Assembly: GCA_027627225.1 (NCBI GenBank)
Contig: JAPFQT010000411.1
Coordinates: 69,001 to 133,000 of the forward strand
DNA: 64,000 bases
Source: Congeria kusceri
Lineage: Eukaryota; Mollusca; Bivalvia; Myida; Dreissenidae
Direction of reading: 5' to 3'
Both the position numbers and the translations under genes were made by a program. The notes below the pieces were generated by a model. That model ran no database searches. It was given only the letters and a program-made list of their open reading frames with translations, and was not told the origin of the DNA. Positions 25,628 through 38,090 of the stretch are shown here, piece after piece (within the stretch, counting starts at the first letter, position 1; the number at the start of each line of letters is the position of its first letter).

Positions 25628-25800
25628 GTTTAAACCTATCTATTATAGCTCGATTGTTTCGAAAGCCTTAGGCTTATAGAGACACTCTCGAAGTCAGTTT
25701 CCTGGGAAGAACCAGTACTTGGTGTCTTTGGAAAGATCTTGAGAACGATCCCTGAGTGGGGATCGAACCTGGGACCTTTTGTTGTTATGTCTAAATTGTC
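25628..25800 (-). mobile_element. tRNA-derived SINE, copy 2, with 16-bp target duplication
   Basis: The minus strand carries the B-box GGTTCGATCCC (25769-25759) and the same body as the SINE at 13364-13540. TAATTACACTATAGTT occurs exactly at 25612-25627 and 25801-25816, a retroposition target-site duplication. The tRNA head upstream of the B-box is replaced or truncated compared with copy 1. Confidence 0.88.
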
Positions 25801-26129
25801 TAATTACACTATAGTTTCCAGGTTTTTATTTAAACAATAAACCACAGTCCTGTGCCAAAGAGATAACTTTATTGCATACTGCTTTTCCTCCGCAACTGAA
25901 AGACCAAGATGGTTTTCACCAAAATGGTTTTCACCAAAATATCTGCATACTCAATACACTGTCTACAGACAACTTTAAATGCTGTATGATATTTTTTCCA
26001 TCTCAATACCCCTAAAGGACTACCAAATTATGGATACATATAAATAGCACATACATTTTTTAGGTCACGCCATGATACCATGATTCAGTCATGTACAGTT
26101 CATAGTTTCAAAAGATTCTTACATACTAT

Positions 26130-26545
26130 AAACTAGACATGTGTCCGTAGGACGTGGATGCCCCCACATTCCGCTGGTTGTCACAAAACTCCACTAATGT
26201 CAAAAAAACTGCACCAAAATACCCAGGTGCACAAGATCACATGCAGATGACTATGTTTATAAAGTTTCAACACTCGAGCAGTTGTAATTTTCTAGTTACA
26301 CGCGACACAAGTCCAAAAATGTTATTTTTCTGCTAAAAAAGGGCCATAACTCCGGTAACATCAGGAAAAAATGCACCAAAATACCCAAGTTCACATGCTG
26401 ATAAATAAGTATAAAAAGTTTCATTGCTCTAGCCGTAATACTGTTTGAGTAATGCGTGACACAAAAATCCGACCTACAGACGGATGGGAGAGATGGACAA
26501 GGGCAAATCTATATGCCCCCCTCTGAAAGTGGGGGCATAAAACTT
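26130..26545 (+). repeat. Interspersed repeat ending GTGGGGGCATAA
   Basis: It begins AACTAGACATGTGTCCGTAGGACGTGGATGCCCCCA and ends ATATGCCCCCCTCTGAAAGTGGGGGCATAAAA. The internal half-repeats share TGCACCAAAATACCCA. It lies in the spacer of the large inverted repeat. Confidence 0.7.
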
Positions 26546-28369
26546 AAATACCACCTAACTGATTTCATAAGTTATTAAATTGTTTATCTTTAGTGGATCT
26601 TATAATTAAAGATACTGCACTCCAGATGACATAAAAATGTGATGTTTTTGTTGTTATGTCTAAACTGTAAATACATGAACACGATCAAATACTGTCATAA
26701 TCTGTATATTTCATTTAAAACAAGAAATGTCTTTAAAAAAGACAATCGGCGTTGAAATTAATATTGAGATATCATTTAAAAATTACCTAAACAGACAGCC
26801 AAGATGATCGGTTACGTGACTTCTCAGACCCCAGATTTTTTGGTCCCCACCAATATTAGGAGACTTATTGGACCCCAGATTTTTCTGACACTATAAGAAA
26901 ACTTCTCTGACCCAAAAGTAAATTTGAGATAAATTTATTAGTTTAAAAATTAAATAAAATTATCATTAATATCTATGTTGTGAATAAACCAATCATATAG
27001 CTCCATGTTTCCACCAGTGGTATATGAATAACCAAAATAATTTAGGTTAACATAATTGTTATTTGAATTTGACAAGTCAATTAAACAAATTAACAAAGTA
27101 AGAAAATAATTTCGGGAATGAATGAAAATTATTATGTATCAGACGAGACTATTTAGTTATTTATAAGTACCAGTAATATATCATGCATGTTAGTTATCTA
27201 ATATAATAACGATTTGAAGTCAAATAAGCATTTATACTGTGTATCCCAATAAAAAGCAATAGTCAGGGAACATTCAGCGATTTTTGAAAAGTTCAGACAT
27301 TATTTTTGATAACGCAACCATAAAAATTCATTAGATCATGATATATCAGGGGTTCCTGGGTATAATTAGTATTGCAAATTGTGTATTCATGCTACGCGAA
27401 TAACAATTTGACGTATTCCGAATCTTCTTTCATAACATTTTATCTACAGAAAATGTAGCATCTTTTTTATAGATTAAATAAAATCTACTTGAGAAGTTGA
27501 TAGAAAGATGCAATTATAAATAATCGATTATAAATCGTAACACAGTTTTAATTCAAATTAACAGTAAGTTTATAAATATAAATTCCCCATTGAAGTTTGC
27601 ATTCCCTAGAATTAGAAAATTTGCCATCTTCTATTGGCATTCTATTTTCCGGCTGCATAATTATCGCAAGAAAATCTGGGTCAAAAGTGATCTTAGACAG
27701 CTACGCCGAAAAATTTCCTTGAACCTGGTATTCCTGATTTATAAATACTGCGGCTTTCCCCAATACAAACACCGGATAAAAATGTGTGCATGACTAAACT
27801 GTCACGTAATAACCTAAATATAAACAGCGCTATTTTTAAATCACTCAATGAGTTATAATATGACAGATAAAAAATACTATAAAAATCCATTGTTTTTTAG
27901 GTAAAGAAAAACATAAGTGTCTAATTTTTTAATGTTTTCTATACGATTATGTAAGAAAAATTATGTATTTTTTATAAGTTTCTTTCGTTTTTATGATTGG
28001 ACCATCTGGAGTCCCTTCAAGATTCCTCCTAAAATCTTGTAATTGCAAGACATTTTGGAATTGCCCACTGGGATTTTGACATGAATGGTTTAGGTCTCGA
28101 GTGTCTCATGAAGAACAACCTATAGAAAAGCATTTCAATAGTTTGAACAAAGATTTATTCCAAATGATATAGTATATTGATCAGTAGTGTAAAGAAATTG
28201 TCATTCTGAATGGGTTTAACTGCTGGTGAATATTCTTAAATATCCTATTAGAACTCTTTAACTTAGGGTTAAACTTAACAAATATCGGTATATTAATACC
28301 ACAAGTTTTCATTTCAAATATACTAGTAAATTGGCTTGTAATCAGCATACGTATGAAACACATATAACT

Positions 28370-29235
28370 AGAATTGTCACATGAGTGACGGATATACCCC
28401 CATAATATGGCCTTGTCACAAAACTATGGCATCCATTGGAAAGACATGGACAGAGAGATAATGCTTTAATTTGTGAATGGTCAACAGTTTATTTTGAAAA
28501 ATCTAATTTCAATAGGAGCCATAACTCTGTCAACATTTAGTGGTTTGTAACCAAAGTTGAACTTGATCTGGATTTTATGATGTTACATCTATGTACCAAA
28601 ATTAATGTAAATATGTGAAGCCTTTCATGAGTTATTGTCCATGTTTTTCGGGAATTTAAGTCAAATAAAGGGCCAATAATTATTTAAATATGTCAAGTCA
28701 TTGTTGAGTTATCGTCAGGAAACCTTGTTTTTAGGGAATTTAGGTCAAATAAAGGGCCATAACTCTGTCAAAATTTAGAGGTTTGAAACCAAAGTCGAAC
28801 TTGACCCGTATTTATGATGCTACAAGTGTATACCAATAATTATTTAAATACGTCAAGCCATTCTTGAATTATCATCCAGAAATCATGTTTTTAGGGAATT
28901 TTAAGTTGAAAAGGGGCCATAACTCTGTCAAATTTAGTGGTTTGTAACCAACATCAAACTTAACCTGTATTCTATGATGTTATACATGTGTACCAAAACT
29001 TATTTGAATATGTCAAGCCTTGAGTTATCATCTGGAAACCATGTTTTTAAGGAATTTCAAGTCGAAAAGGGGCCATTACTCTGTCAAAATTTAGTGGTTT
29101 GTAAACCAACATCGAACTTGACCTGTATTCTATGAATATGTCAAGCCTTTCTTGAGTTATCATCTGGAAACCAAAAACCAACAGACCGGCAAGCTCACTC
29201 CTATATAACCTCCCTAAACTTCGTTTGTGGGGGTA
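28370..29235 (+). repeat. Interspersed repeat with tandem AGGGAATTT..AAAGGGGCCATAACTCTGTCAA units
   Basis: It opens AACTAGAATTGTCACATGAGTGACGGATATACCCCCATAAT and closes CTTCGTTTGTGGGGGTATAATAAA. Between them are four units of 'GGGCCATAACTCTGTCAAAATTTAGTGGTTTG...AACTTGACCTGTATTCTATGATGTTA...TGAGTTATCATCTGGAAACCATGTTTTTAGGGAATTT'. Non-coding. Confidence 0.75.
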
Positions 29236-29811
29236 TAATAAAATAGAAATCCGAAATGCCTATCCAAATTTTATTGTTCACGCAACGTAACCACTAATTC
29301 TATTTAAAGTTAAACTGCACATGGATTTCATGCAAATCTCGTGTTCTGATAGAAAAGTGCAAAATTTATCATAATATGCTGACATTTACAACATCAGGTC
29401 ATCTGCATAAAAAGCACGGGTGTTTGACAGCGATTACAACATTTCGAAGCGCCAAGAGAACTGTGAAATCTTTACTTTTGTATAAAAGTTTTGTAATGTT
29501 GATCTCAATTGAATGGTGATGAAAAACGTGATCAGTTGTGTATATTACACATTCAGCATTTAATGGTATGCAGAATATACATGTATTTCCCATCATATTA
29601 TGGTATGGACTTTTATGTGCGGTAATTTTCCGTAACGCAGAACTGCTCACAGATGAACAGCATATACCTTATAATTTTAAAACACACTAAACTATCGAAG
29701 ACAAAATGTTAAATTGTTGTTTAACTTTATAAATGCTTGCCATTTTCAGTGGCACATTCATAGTATTAAAGTAACACGACCATGTATTAATTAAGAAATA
29801 ATTTGATTCAT

Positions 29812-30100
29812 CGTTGTTTATCGGCCAACAGACAACAATTTGGAGTTCTGAAGCGTAGGAATTAAACCACGAGGGCGTTAGCCCGAGTGTTTCAATAGCC
29901 TTGCATCAGAATAACAAAGAGTTGTTGATTGGCAGATAAACAACGATAATGCGAAAATGATTTCGATTCTAACATGATTTGACATATACTTTTGCAATTG
30001 TAAATGAAACTAATTTTTACTATGCTCTTCTCAGAATTGGGACTCCTTTTTGCATTGTTTATTGGGATGTTTAACAACGAACACTTGGTTCTTTGTTTTT
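29812..30100 (-). repeat. Dispersed repeat family A, copy 4 (empty-site copy)
   Basis: It contains the junction GATTTGACATATACTTTTGC uninterrupted, exactly where copy 1 is split by the pogo-like element. A foldback is formed by CGTTGTTTATCGGCCAACAG (about 29822) and its partner near 29932-29944. Confidence 0.78.
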
Positions 30101-31372
30101 TATTTTATTATATATATAATCCGTTTTTATAAAGATATAAATCCCAAACCCCAATAGCGAATAAAGTAATACAAAATTGCAGAACGACATGACATAAAGT
30201 AAGAAACCGTTTTCAATGGATAAATGAAAGAAAATTTATTTATATTGCGTTTTGTAAGTATAGCATGGAATTGTTGTCTTACGTGATATAGTCGGAGATT
30301 GCTATTGGTTGGTTATTGCACAAGGAAATTTTGATAGATATTTTGTCTAGTCATTCTACAAGATGTTCTCACGTAATACACATCGAACATGTACTGTATG
30401 TTACAGAAAATACGTGTAGTTTATTACTAATTAAATATTACAGAAGTGTATGAAAAAACGAGCATAACATTCTATTAAATAAGCACCAACATTCAGTTCG
30501 TGATCTGACACCTGACAAATGGGCACAGGTTTCCAGCGTTCACTGTCTCTGTTTTTCTCCTGATCAGTTTACATTAAGAGACGTTTGATGCATACATCTT
30601 GAATATTTTACCTACATGTTCATTTTTGTCCTAATTATTTACTCTCGTATATTTGTCATGGCTGTACTACTCACTAATAAAGTGCTCGCATGGCATTGCA
30701 AAAATGTTTTTGTTGTTTTTAAAAAAAACAGGTATTTAGCAAAGACAAAGGGCCAAATGGCATGCGCCTTTCTGATGCTCCCCATCAGGAAATAAAATAT
30801 AAAGAGTGTCGGTAGGTGGAGTGTTTTGCTTAATAGACAATTAAATAAGAAGAACGAAATTTGCAACAAACTACGAACTTAAACTTAATTCAGAATCAAA
30901 TACATAATATTATTGTTATCGTATGACCACAGTTGTTTAACCTTCATTATTTTATTGTACATTTTCGATTATATACACTCACAATTTAGTTCACTGGCAT
31001 ATTTGCCCACAATATTTTTTACTACCGGAGCTTCCGTTAAAAGTCATGACGATGTAGAGTCAAATTGCAGGGTTTTAGTGCCGTGAACTGTTTCATACTA
31101 AATAAACACGTTAAAAAGTCATTGCATTAATTTATGTAAAAGAAAGTAGTTAGCTCCCTTGAATGGCATGTTGTGTTTTTTCTTGAGTGCAAAAATTACA
31201 ATGTTTTAGAAGTTTTTAAAAACCAGTGTTGGAAATTTGCTATAGAAATGATTAGTGATATAGTTTAAATGGATACTGGACATAAACACATAAGGTATGA
31301 AAATATATAACTTGCTTTAGAAGAGGAAACAAATCCTTATTCAATTTTTCACGGTATACTGCTCATAAAAAT
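30101..31372. other. Unassigned region; distal part may be LINE 5' UTR
   Basis: No exon is recognised. The sequence immediately upstream of 31373 is probably the 5' untranslated region of the following LINE, but I cannot locate its start. Confidence 0.35.
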
Positions 31373-32389
31373 ATGGCATCACAATTGTCAAAAACAGAGG
31401 ACATTGCTGAACAAAACCAGTTAGAAGTTTCAGAAGTACCTGAAAATGAATGTGATGATAAATGTGAGGATACGGAGGATACGGACACCAATAAACGAAA
31501 ATACATTAGCAGCGTTAGTGAGCATGACATAAGCATCAATTCACCAAAAGTCGAAAGTAAGAAGCAATCAAAGAAAAAACCTAAACACGAGAAACAGAAG
31601 AAGCAAGAGCCTGAGAGCAATGTACGTAAAGAAAACATCAGTATAAACGAGATTTCAAAACAGCTCAGTGAAATTAATGAAAAGCTTTCAAATGTTATAA
31701 TGAAAGATGACTGCTATCTTGAAAAAATGATAGAAAAAATCGTAGGACAAATGAGAAACAGTCTTCTCCACAGAATTGAACTATTGGAAGGAAAGCTGTT
31801 TGATAGAGAAAGCGAAAATGACAACCTGAAGAAAGAGATAGATAAACTCCAGACTGAGTTGAACAACGAGAAAGTGATAAACAGGGAAACTTTAAGTAGA
31901 GAAAAGGATAAGAATAGAGAAGCAATCAATGAGCTAGAACAATATACCAGAATCAATAACATTGTTTTCCATGGTCTGCAAGACACGGATAAAACTGAAA
32001 CCCCTGAAAACACTATGAAGCTGGTAGCAGACACTGTTAAGCAACACACCGGGATCCAACTCAGCAAAACAGATATTGATTACGGTCATAGGCTAGGTCG
32101 ATTTGAAAATGGAAAAAACCGACCCGTTGTCATAAAATTTATTTCAAGAGACAGAAAGATCCAGGTCCTGAAAATGAGCAGGCAGCTTAAGCAGGGAAAA
32201 ATATACCCAAGTGAACATCTAACGCCACTAAACCAAGATGTCTTCAACTCTATCCGTCTGAAGAAAAAGGACACTGTAGAATCAGTTTGGAGTAGAAGTG
32301 GAAAGATCTTTTTCAAAAACCGAGACGGCAGCGTACACAGAGTCCTATACAGAGAGTATGACGAGTGGCTGAACCTACCATGGCCTTAG
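31373..32389 (+). CDS. LINE ORF1 protein (L1-type nucleic-acid-binding protein)
   Basis: 338 residues with ATG at 31373. The N-terminal third is acidic then strongly basic (KKQSKKKPKHEKQKKQ near residues 63-78). A coiled coil covers about residues 120-190 (ELLEGKLFDRESENDNLKKE and following). From about residue 195 it has the L1-type RRM region, starting RINNIVFHGL, with GHRLGRFENGKNRPVVIKF and a C-terminal domain ending NLPWP. L1 ORF1 proteins form trimers through the coiled coil, bind the element RNA and act as chaperones. No stop or frameshift is seen, so it may be intact. Confidence 0.85.
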   Translation: MASQLSKTEDIAEQNQLEVSEVPENECDDKCEDTEDTDTNKRKYISSVSEHDISINSPKVESKKQSKKKPKHEKQKKQEPESNVRKENISINEISKQLSEINEKLSNVIMKDDCYLEKMIEKIVGQMRNSLLHRIELLEGKLFDRESENDNLKKEIDKLQTELNNEKVINRETLSREKDKNREAINELEQYTRINNIVFHGLQDTDKTETPENTMKLVADTVKQHTGIQLSKTDIDYGHRLGRFENGKNRPVVIKFISRDRKIQVLKMSRQLKQGKIYPSEHLTPLNQDVFNSIRLKKKDTVESVWSRSGKIFFKNRDGSVHRVLYREYDEWLNLPWP

Positions 32390-33030
32390 AAATAGACAGC
32401 ACGAGCAGAACAGTTTATATAGATCTGTGAAACACGATGCACATTCATAATTACCGTGGTGATGCAAAAACCAACAGAACTGTAACCAGAACTGCACACC
32501 ATTGTACTTAGGATATCGACAACATTGGCAGTACATGGACTGATGGCGTGGGGCCCAACATATTTTGAGAAGTATACTGACATGAACATTGATGTACATA
32601 TACATAGACCTACCCTCAATCCAGGTAGCAGTTGTATAAGCACAGGATTAGTGGTCACTCAACCGTGGCTACATTATTAATGTTAGAAATGGGGTTATAA
32701 AGCATGTACATGCATTTATAAAGCAATACAAACATAATTTATGAAATTAAAATATATATATATATAACGCAATGCATATTATAATGACATGTTGTACTTA
32801 TTGTACACAGATTAAAAGAATATTTTTGGATTAATTAAAAAGTTGTGAAGGAAAGACTGGCCTTATTTACATATAACTTGTTTTTATTTCCTTTCCTTTT
32901 GCTTTCGTAGGTAAGGAATAACTACAATACATTATACTTAACCACCATCCTTGCTAGGGACTCTTATCAGATATAAGGTTTCCTTACATTAAAGAGCAAT
33001 ACATTATTTTATTATGTCAACGACTGCGAA

Positions 33031-33590
33031 AATATAGGAATATAGATGTGGTAGTTGCTTGTTTTGTCTCTTCTGCTCCTTGAATAACATCAGTACTCCC
33101 CTATGTGTTTATAGTACTGTGTAAATATAGGAATATAGATGTTGTGGCTGTGTGCTTGTGTCTTCTACTCTTTGAATAACAGCAGTACTCCCCTATATGT
33201 TTATAGAGCTGTGTAAGTATGGTTGCATAAACTGTATGTGACCCATTATAATTATAACAATCCTTCTGATACATTGAATAAACAGTGTCTTACATACAGA
33301 CAAAAATTAATTTACCGTTATATATTCCGGGCTTAGGCACTGGTACTGATGTATTATATGTAATTACTTTTGCAAATTATGTTGCATAAATTGTATATGA
33401 CCCATTACAATTATAACAACTCTATTATTAGTCTTACGCACAGACAGAAATCAATGTACTGTTTTATATTCGGGGTTAAGGCACTGGTTCTGAAGTAGTA
33501 AGTGTAATGACTATTGCAAATTATGTTGCATAAATTGTATATGACCCACTACAAATTGTAACACCTTTATTATTGGTATATGATCATATA
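33031..33590 (+). repeat. Two tandem repeats in the LINE inter-ORF spacer
   Basis: A 93-bp unit (AATATAGGAATATAGATG...CAGTACTCCCCTAT...TTTATAG) occurs twice from 33031 with a partial third. It is followed by a second unit of about 144-159 bp (TTGCATAAA.TGTATATGACCCATTACAATTATAACAA) starting at 33223, 33382 and 33526. This lies in the 1,590 bp between ORF1 and ORF2, whose remainder shows no coding potential. Confidence 0.85.
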
Positions 33591-33979
33591 CAACGACAAC
33601 CTTTCAACATGTACGAGGACGTTGCTGTTTTCTTTGTTCTTTTTTTTCCCCACAATAATACCATATTGTGGTTTTTTTGAGAAGCACAGTACTTGTTGAT
33701 TCTCTGCTTGCTTGGTTGTTTATATTTTTATTGTGGTGTTACTTTCATATGCATCTCTGTGCTCATGATTGTCTGTATTTTTATTGTAATGTAGTTTTTG
33801 TACACATATTTATATCTACCTTATTGTTAACTATATAGATTCTCTTTTTAAACAAGTAGAAAAAATGCAAATTTCCAACACATGTTAGTAGGATATCAAT
33901 ATGTATTCTTATAAATTAAATAGGCAATATTCATTACTATGCAAATTAGCCATTGAAATAAAAGCTCATAAAGATAAAA

Positions 33980-36900
33980 ATGTATGAAAAAATATGTTCT
34001 CTGAATGTAAGAGGTCTAAACAATGATAATAAAAGGCAAAGTATATTCAAATGGTTTGAAGAAAATGATTACACAGTGTGTTTACTTCAAGAAACACATG
34101 TCTGTGAGCTAACAAAAAACAAATGGCAATCAGAATGGAGTGGAATAAGTTTTTACAGTGGGACCAAATCAAATAGGGAAGGTTTAGGAATTTTAATTAA
34201 AAATAAAGATAATGTAAGCATAGGCGATTTTAAAGAATTAATACCAGGCAGATTATGTACAATTGATGTTATTATTAATAATCAAGAAATCACCTTAATT
34301 AATATATATGGACCAAACAAAGATGATACATCTTTTTTTGATAAACTGGAAATACATCTTCTGCAAAACATGGATAAAAATTATATAATAGGAGGTGATT
34401 TTAATACAATACTTAATCCAATTCTAGACAAAAAGAATGGCAAACAAGATACACACATTAATAGCAGAAACAAAATAAACTCCATACTCGATTCATGCAA
34501 TTTGATTGACATATGGCGAGCACTTCACCCAGAGCAAAAACGTTACACCTAGCATTCAAGTGGAAAACCGGTCATTTTTTGTAGACTGGATTACTACTTA
34601 ATTTCACAAAATATATGTAATATCATTAATGTATCCAAAATAAAACCAGGATACAAGACCGATCACTCTTTGATTGAAATAATTATTGATAATAAAATAC
34701 AACAAAAAGGACCTGGTTACTTTAAACTAAATAATGCCATGCTTTTAAATGAAGATTATCAAATTCAAATTAAGCAAGAAATACACAATGTAGTAGAAAA
34801 CAACACAAACTGTAACCCAAATACCTTATGGGAACTAATCAAAGGAACTGTAAGAAACATTAGTATAAAATTTTCTTCAATGACCAAAAAGCGAAACCAG
34901 GAAAAAGAACAAAATATCATTGACAAATTAGAGTTACTAGAGAAAAAATTAAATACAACAAATGAAAATGACGAAACAATACTAAAATTAATTAACGAAA
35001 CAAAAATAGAGTACGAAAAAATTATAGAAGAGAAAATAAATGGCATGTTAGTACGAGCAAGAGCAATACACATTGAACATAATGAGAAAAATACCAAATA
35101 CTTTGCAAATCTTGAAAAAAGACATTACGAAAGTAAAACCATTCATAAGTTAACAATAAATAACATAGAAATCACAGACATGACCACTATAATGAACGAA
35201 CAAAGAAAGTTTTACTCAAACCTTTATAGCAAGAAAATAGATATTGACACAAATATTCTACAAAATTCACATTTTTTTAATTTAAATATAAAAAAACTCA
35301 CAGAAAACGAGAAACAATCATGCGAAGGCTTGCTCACAGAATACGAATGTCTAAACGCCTTAAAAGAGATAGATAACAACAAAAGCCCTGGTTCAGACGG
35401 TTTGTCAGCAGAATTTTACAAAGTATTTTGGAAGGAAATCAAAACACATTATATTAATTCTATTAACCATTCATTTGTTAATGGACAACTAACTCAACTT
35501 CAAAAACAGAGTATTCTTACACTGATTCCGAAACCAGGAAAAAATCTTGATGCACTTGATAATTGGAGACCTTTAAGTTTATTAAATATTGATTATAAAA
35601 TAGCGACAAAAACAATAGCAAACAGAATTAAAAAAGTTATAGCATCTATTGTTGAATCAAAGCAAACTGGATTCATAAAAGGTAGATTTATTGGCGAAAA
35701 CGTTCGCACAATTTTTGAAACCATACATTTTCTAAATAACAATAACAAGCCAGGCCTACTTTTCTTTGCAGACTATGAAAAAGCATTTGACAGTTTAGAT
35801 CATGACTTCATGTTAAAATGTCTTACACAATTTAATTTTGGAACTGAACTCGTACAATGGATTAAATTATTTTACACGGACATAAGTACCATAATTATTA
35901 ATAACGGACATTTATCTGAACCGATTTCTATTCAAAGAGGTGTAAAACAAGGCTGTCCATTGTCAACAACACTTTTTATATTAAGTATAGAAATATTGTC
36001 CAACTTTATTGAAAAAAATGAAGATATTACAGGAATAAAAATAAACGAACAAGAAATAAAGCAAACACTTTTTGCAGATGATACAACTTATCTTACAGAT
36101 GGAACGCTTAATTCGTTCTCAGCATTGATAAATACTATTCAAGACTTCAGTGAAATATCTGGACTCAAACTTAATACACAAAAATCCATCGTAATGCGAG
36201 TTGGTTCACTAAAAAATACACAAATTAAATTTAACAAATACAAACATTTTTTTTGGACCTCTGAAGAAGCCAAAACGCTTGGTTTTTACTTTACAAATGA
36301 TGAAAATCTCGATATAGACAAAAACATTCAGCCAAAATTACAAGCTTTTAAAAATTGTTTAAAACAGTGGCAACATAGAAAATTAACACTTCTCGGAAAA
36401 GTCACAGTGGTTAAGACATTTGCCCTACCAAAAATTATGTATACATTGTCAATCCTCCCCACCCCTAACCATGATATAATACAAACAATTATTAAATCTA
36501 TATTCCAATTTGTATGGAATGGTAAACCCGAAAAGATAAAAAGAACAACTCTTGTTAAACCAATAGAACAGGGAGGACTCAAACTCACAGATATTATCGC
36601 TCTTATACATGCAAATAAGGCCAGCTGGGTTAAAAGATTAACAGACATAAACAATACAGGGCAGTGGAAAACTTTCTATCAGAAAGAAATCAATAAATAT
36701 GGCGGAAATCTCGTGTTTGAATGTCCACTTAAGGAAAAACATATTGTTTCAAATTTTAAAAATGTATTCCTCAGAGACATCATTTCTTCTTGGAACAAGA
36801 TTAAATCAAATGAAAAAGCAGGACATGTAAATAAAACGATTATATGGAATAACTCAACAATACAAAAAAATAACCAAGATACCTTCTTTTACCTAAACTG

Positions 36901-37726
36901 GTTCAATAGAGGTATAAAGTCCTTAGAACATCTATATGACTTTAGGTCAAAAACCTATTATACATTTGAAGCTTTTAAAAAGCTGTATGAATTACCTTCA
37001 ACAGACTATCTTAAATATTACACACTAATCCAAAGTATCCCAATAACTTACAAACAACAACTATCTGAAATGGAATTCGTAAATTTCAGCAATAACACAT
37101 TTCTTGAAAAGGTACAAAAAACAAAAACAGTATGTAAATACTTGTATAATTTACAACAAATCTTAAACGAAAATAAAACCAAACAAGAAATGAAATGGGA
37201 AAAAATAATGTCCTCCTATGAACATAGTATTGACTGGAAACATGCTTATTTAATACCATTTAAAGCCACTATAGATAATAATTTACGCAATTTTCAGTAC
37301 AAGATCTTACAGTGCATATTACCCACTAATGCATATTTGTATAAATGTAATTTAACAGCTTCAAGTCTCTGCACATTTTGTGCAAGTTTTAAGGAAACAA
37401 TTATACATGTTTTATATGAATGTAATTCTGTACAACCCATATGGCGAGAGCTCACATTGTTTTTAAACAGTAAACAAATATATATTGATCTGAATGTAAA
37501 CGATATTGTTTTTGGTACTCAAAAAGGAGGCACTTATAATCAAGTGATAAACTATATCATTATTCTAATGAAGTCTTATATATTTAGCGCCAAATCAAGA
37601 GCCGAAGAGCTAAATATCGAGATTTTCAAAAATGCTCTAAGAATGAAAATAACATTAGAAAAGCAAATTGCTTTTGAAAAAGATAAAATTGATAAACATA
37701 AAAAAAAATGGCACAATTTTGTCTAA
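33980..37726 (+). pseudogene. LINE ORF2 (endonuclease-reverse transcriptase), one in-frame stop
   Basis: One frame spans 1,248 codons from ATG 33980 to the stop ending at 37726, broken only by TAG at 34550-34552. Residues 1-230 are an APE-type endonuclease (SLNVRGLNNDNKR, LLQETHV, IYGPN, GGDFN at about 137-141, TDHSL at about 226-230). The reverse transcriptase follows (SPGSDGLSAEFYK, LIPKPGK, NWRPLSLLN, GFIKGRF, FADYEKAFDS, RGVKQGCPLS, FADD at about 698-701). The C-terminus has a CCHC knuckle (CTFCASFKETIIHVLYEC, about 1131-1148), as in L1/Tx1 elements. The stop follows the residues RYT; related L1 ORF2 proteins have tryptophan next, and the LINE fragment at 63349 has YTW there, so TGG to TAG is the simplest explanation. 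As it stands only a truncated endonuclease would be made without readthrough. Confidence 0.9.
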
Positions 37727-38090
37727 CTTCTTGATGAATCTTGCCTATATCATCTTTATCTTACGTTTTTGTTTTTTTTATTACAAACTCTCTCTCTCCT
37801 TTATTATTTAACTTATCATCTCCCCTCTCCTTTTTAATCTTTATAAAATATTATAGCATCGTCTCAAAAATGTATTTTTCTGGGAACTATATTAAACATA
37901 TACACATGAATATTAAAGCAAATATTATTTTTTATTATATACCTATAATACTTTTTTTTTTTTTTCTTCCGTTCATGTACAAAATCCCGCTCTGGGGCAT
38001 AGTCGTACAGTGGTGTATGATACAAGGTAGATGTGAGGCGCGCATATGTACAGGCTCAGCAGAAGGTTAAAAACAGTCTTCCTCGTTCTA

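Larger units (their letters stand above)
24219..27590. repeat. Large inverted repeat: arms 24219-25456 and 26718-27590
   Basis: Arm 2 is the diverged reverse complement of arm 1. Clear anchors are AATTTATATTTATAAAC (24224) with GTTTATAAATATAAATT (27568), ACAGGAACCC (24484) with GGGGTTCCTG (27349), TCATTCATTCCCG (24748) with CGGGAATGAATGA (27113), and the AATATTAATTTCAAC...AAGACATTTCTTG block (25409-25452) with its complement at 26723-26762. Arm 1 is longer because it carries a 341-bp insertion; without it the arms are about 897 and 873 bp. The 1.26-kb spacer holds a SINE (25628-25800) and a short repeat (26130-26545). A 20-bp match (23404-23423 against 27594-27613) hints that the arms once reached further out. 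Confidence 0.8.
31373..37950 (+). mobile_element. L1/Tx1-like non-LTR retrotransposon (LINE)
   Basis: It has ORF1 (31373-32389), an unusually long spacer with tandem repeats, and ORF2 (33980-37726) with APE-type endonuclease and reverse transcriptase. ORF1 and ORF2 share A-rich codon usage. The 3' end is uncertain. Either it lies before the T-run at 37952, or the element was split by the opposite-strand LINE and its tail is the A-run at 41796-41812. The 5' boundary is also undefined. Confidence 0.85.
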
